A stretch of DNA of 6,730 bases from Flavobacteriaceae bacterium (GTDB taxonomy: Bacteria; Bacteroidota; Bacteroidia; Flavobacteriales; Flavobacteriaceae): the NCBI GenBank assembly GCA_016763715.1, contig JAESTG010000173.1, forward strand, positions 1 to 6,730, written 5' to 3'. Both the position numbers and the translations under genes were made by a program. The first letter of the stretch is position 1. The number at the start of each line of letters is the position of its first letter. The notes beneath the pieces are model-generated. The model saw only the letters and a program-made list of their open reading frames with translations, did no database searches and was not told the DNA's origin. Positions 6,134 through 6,730 of this stretch are shown here, piece by piece.

Positions 6134-6730
6134 CTATTTTGTTGAATTACGTTTAATCACCACTGTTTTTAAAACTTTGGTCACAGGATCGAAATCGATT
6201 CCATCTCGTTTGGCCTTCATTTCTTTATGCAAGGTTTTGAATGTCTTTTTACCCATTTCATAACCAGGTTGATCAATCGTACTAAGCGAAGGTGTAATGG
6301 CCGAAGCAATAAACCAATTACTGAAACCCATAATAGAAATATCCTCTGGCACTTTGATACCCAATTCATTAAAGACCGAAATGGCTCCAATTGCGACCAA
6401 ATCGGTAATGGCAAAAATTCCATCCACATCCTTATGATCTTTCAACAATTGTTTAGCAGCTGAAATTCCATTCTCATAATCCACGCGTTCACAAATATAT
6501 ACCAACGACGAATCATAAATTATCCCATGATCTTCCAAGGCTTTTTTATAACCTAGAAAACGATCAATCGAATTTTGTGGCAAAAGCGCTCCACGAAAAT
6601 GTGCTATACGTCGACATCCAGAGTCAATAAGATGCTTGGTAGCTTTGTACGCGGCTTCTCTATCATTAATAATTATTTTAGAACAGTTGACTAGTTTCGA
6701 GATTTTATCAAACATTACCAATGGAATCTC
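6134..6730 (-). CDS. LacI-family transcriptional regulator, C-terminal 198 residues (5' end outside window)
   Basis: The visible part is the periplasmic-binding-protein-like effector domain of a LacI/GalR repressor. It begins EIPLVMFDK, the usual IPLVxFDR strand. NDREAAYKATKHLIDSGCRRIAHF follows in separable blocks (start NDREAAYKAT; end GCRRIAHFRG). Next come DGIFAITDLVAIGA, then the nearly universal VPEDISIMGFSNW and ITPSLSTIDQPGYEMG. The C-terminus VVIKRNST is complete. The frame remains open through base 6730, so the N-terminal helix-turn-helix and hinge lie beyond the window; the TTG at 6721 is not the start. The gene is on the same strand and 118 bp upstream of the sugar transporter gene. 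It most likely represses or activates that operon in response to the imported sugar or its phosphate. The combination GFSNWFIAS with ITPSLSTIDQPGYEMG is of the type common in Bacteroidota LacI proteins. Effector identity cannot be read. Confidence 0.93.
   Translation of the reverse strand, partial: EIPLVMFDKISKLVNCSKIIINDREAAYKATKHLIDSGCRRIAHFRGALLPQNSIDRFLGYKKALEDHGIIYDSSLVYICERVDYENGISAAKQLLKDHKDVDGIFAITDLVAIGAISVFNELGIKVPEDISIMGFSNWFIASAITPSLSTIDQPGYEMGKKTFKTLHKEMKAKRDGIDFDPVTKVLKTVVIKRNSTK

Noticed and set aside
6719..6721. TTG as the start codon of the LacI-family gene
   Set aside because: The upstream codons to 6730 continue the conserved IPLVxFD strand, and the DNA-binding domain is missing, so this is an internal codon.

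Overview
The window is A+T-rich, tightly packed and looks like a Bacteroidota chromosome, most likely a marine or soil Flavobacteriia-type organism. The evidence is the A-rich leaders without strong Shine-Dalgarno sequences, the long-form RtcB, the class III cyclase on a four-helix membrane domain, and a LacI / hexose-transporter / PfkB-kinase cluster of the kind found in flavobacterial sugar loci. Genus and species cannot be assigned from the sequence alone. Both ends cut through genes: rtcB on the left and a LacI-family regulator on the right.

Left block (1-2539, + strand). This is a compact three-gene operon: rtcB (RNA ligase, 5' end missing), prfH (release-factor homologue, 2 nt after the rtcB stop) and a small TPR protein whose ATG lies inside the last codons of prfH (10-bp overlap). 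In other bacteria RtcB-PrfH pairs act as a rescue-and-repair system. PrfH releases the nascent chain from ribosomes whose 16S rRNA has been cut in the decoding centre (colicin E3-type damage), and RtcB then re-ligates the rRNA. Here the third gene is translationally linked to the pair. It encodes TPR-like helices followed by a very lysine-rich tail, so it is a candidate extra component that I do not recognise as described. PrfH also has a basic C-terminal extension compared with the E. coli protein.

Middle (2541-3641, - strand). A membrane-anchored class III nucleotidyl cyclase is convergent with the TPR gene, and the two stop codons are separated by a single base. Both catalytic metal-binding Asp residues and the transition-state Asn/Arg pair are present, but one of the usual base-selecting positions is not canonical.

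Right block (3786-6730, - strand). In transcription order this holds a LacI-family regulator (partial), a 118-bp gap, an MFS sugar/H+ symporter and a PfkB-family sugar kinase (11-bp overlap with the transporter). Together they form a regulated uptake-and-phosphorylation module for a hexose, most simply fructose released from sucrose or fructans. The hydrolase expected for such a locus is not in the window. The two intergenic gaps (3642-3785 and 6016-6133) contain no RNA gene, CRISPR or mobile element that I can see. The second holds weak palindromes that could serve as operators.
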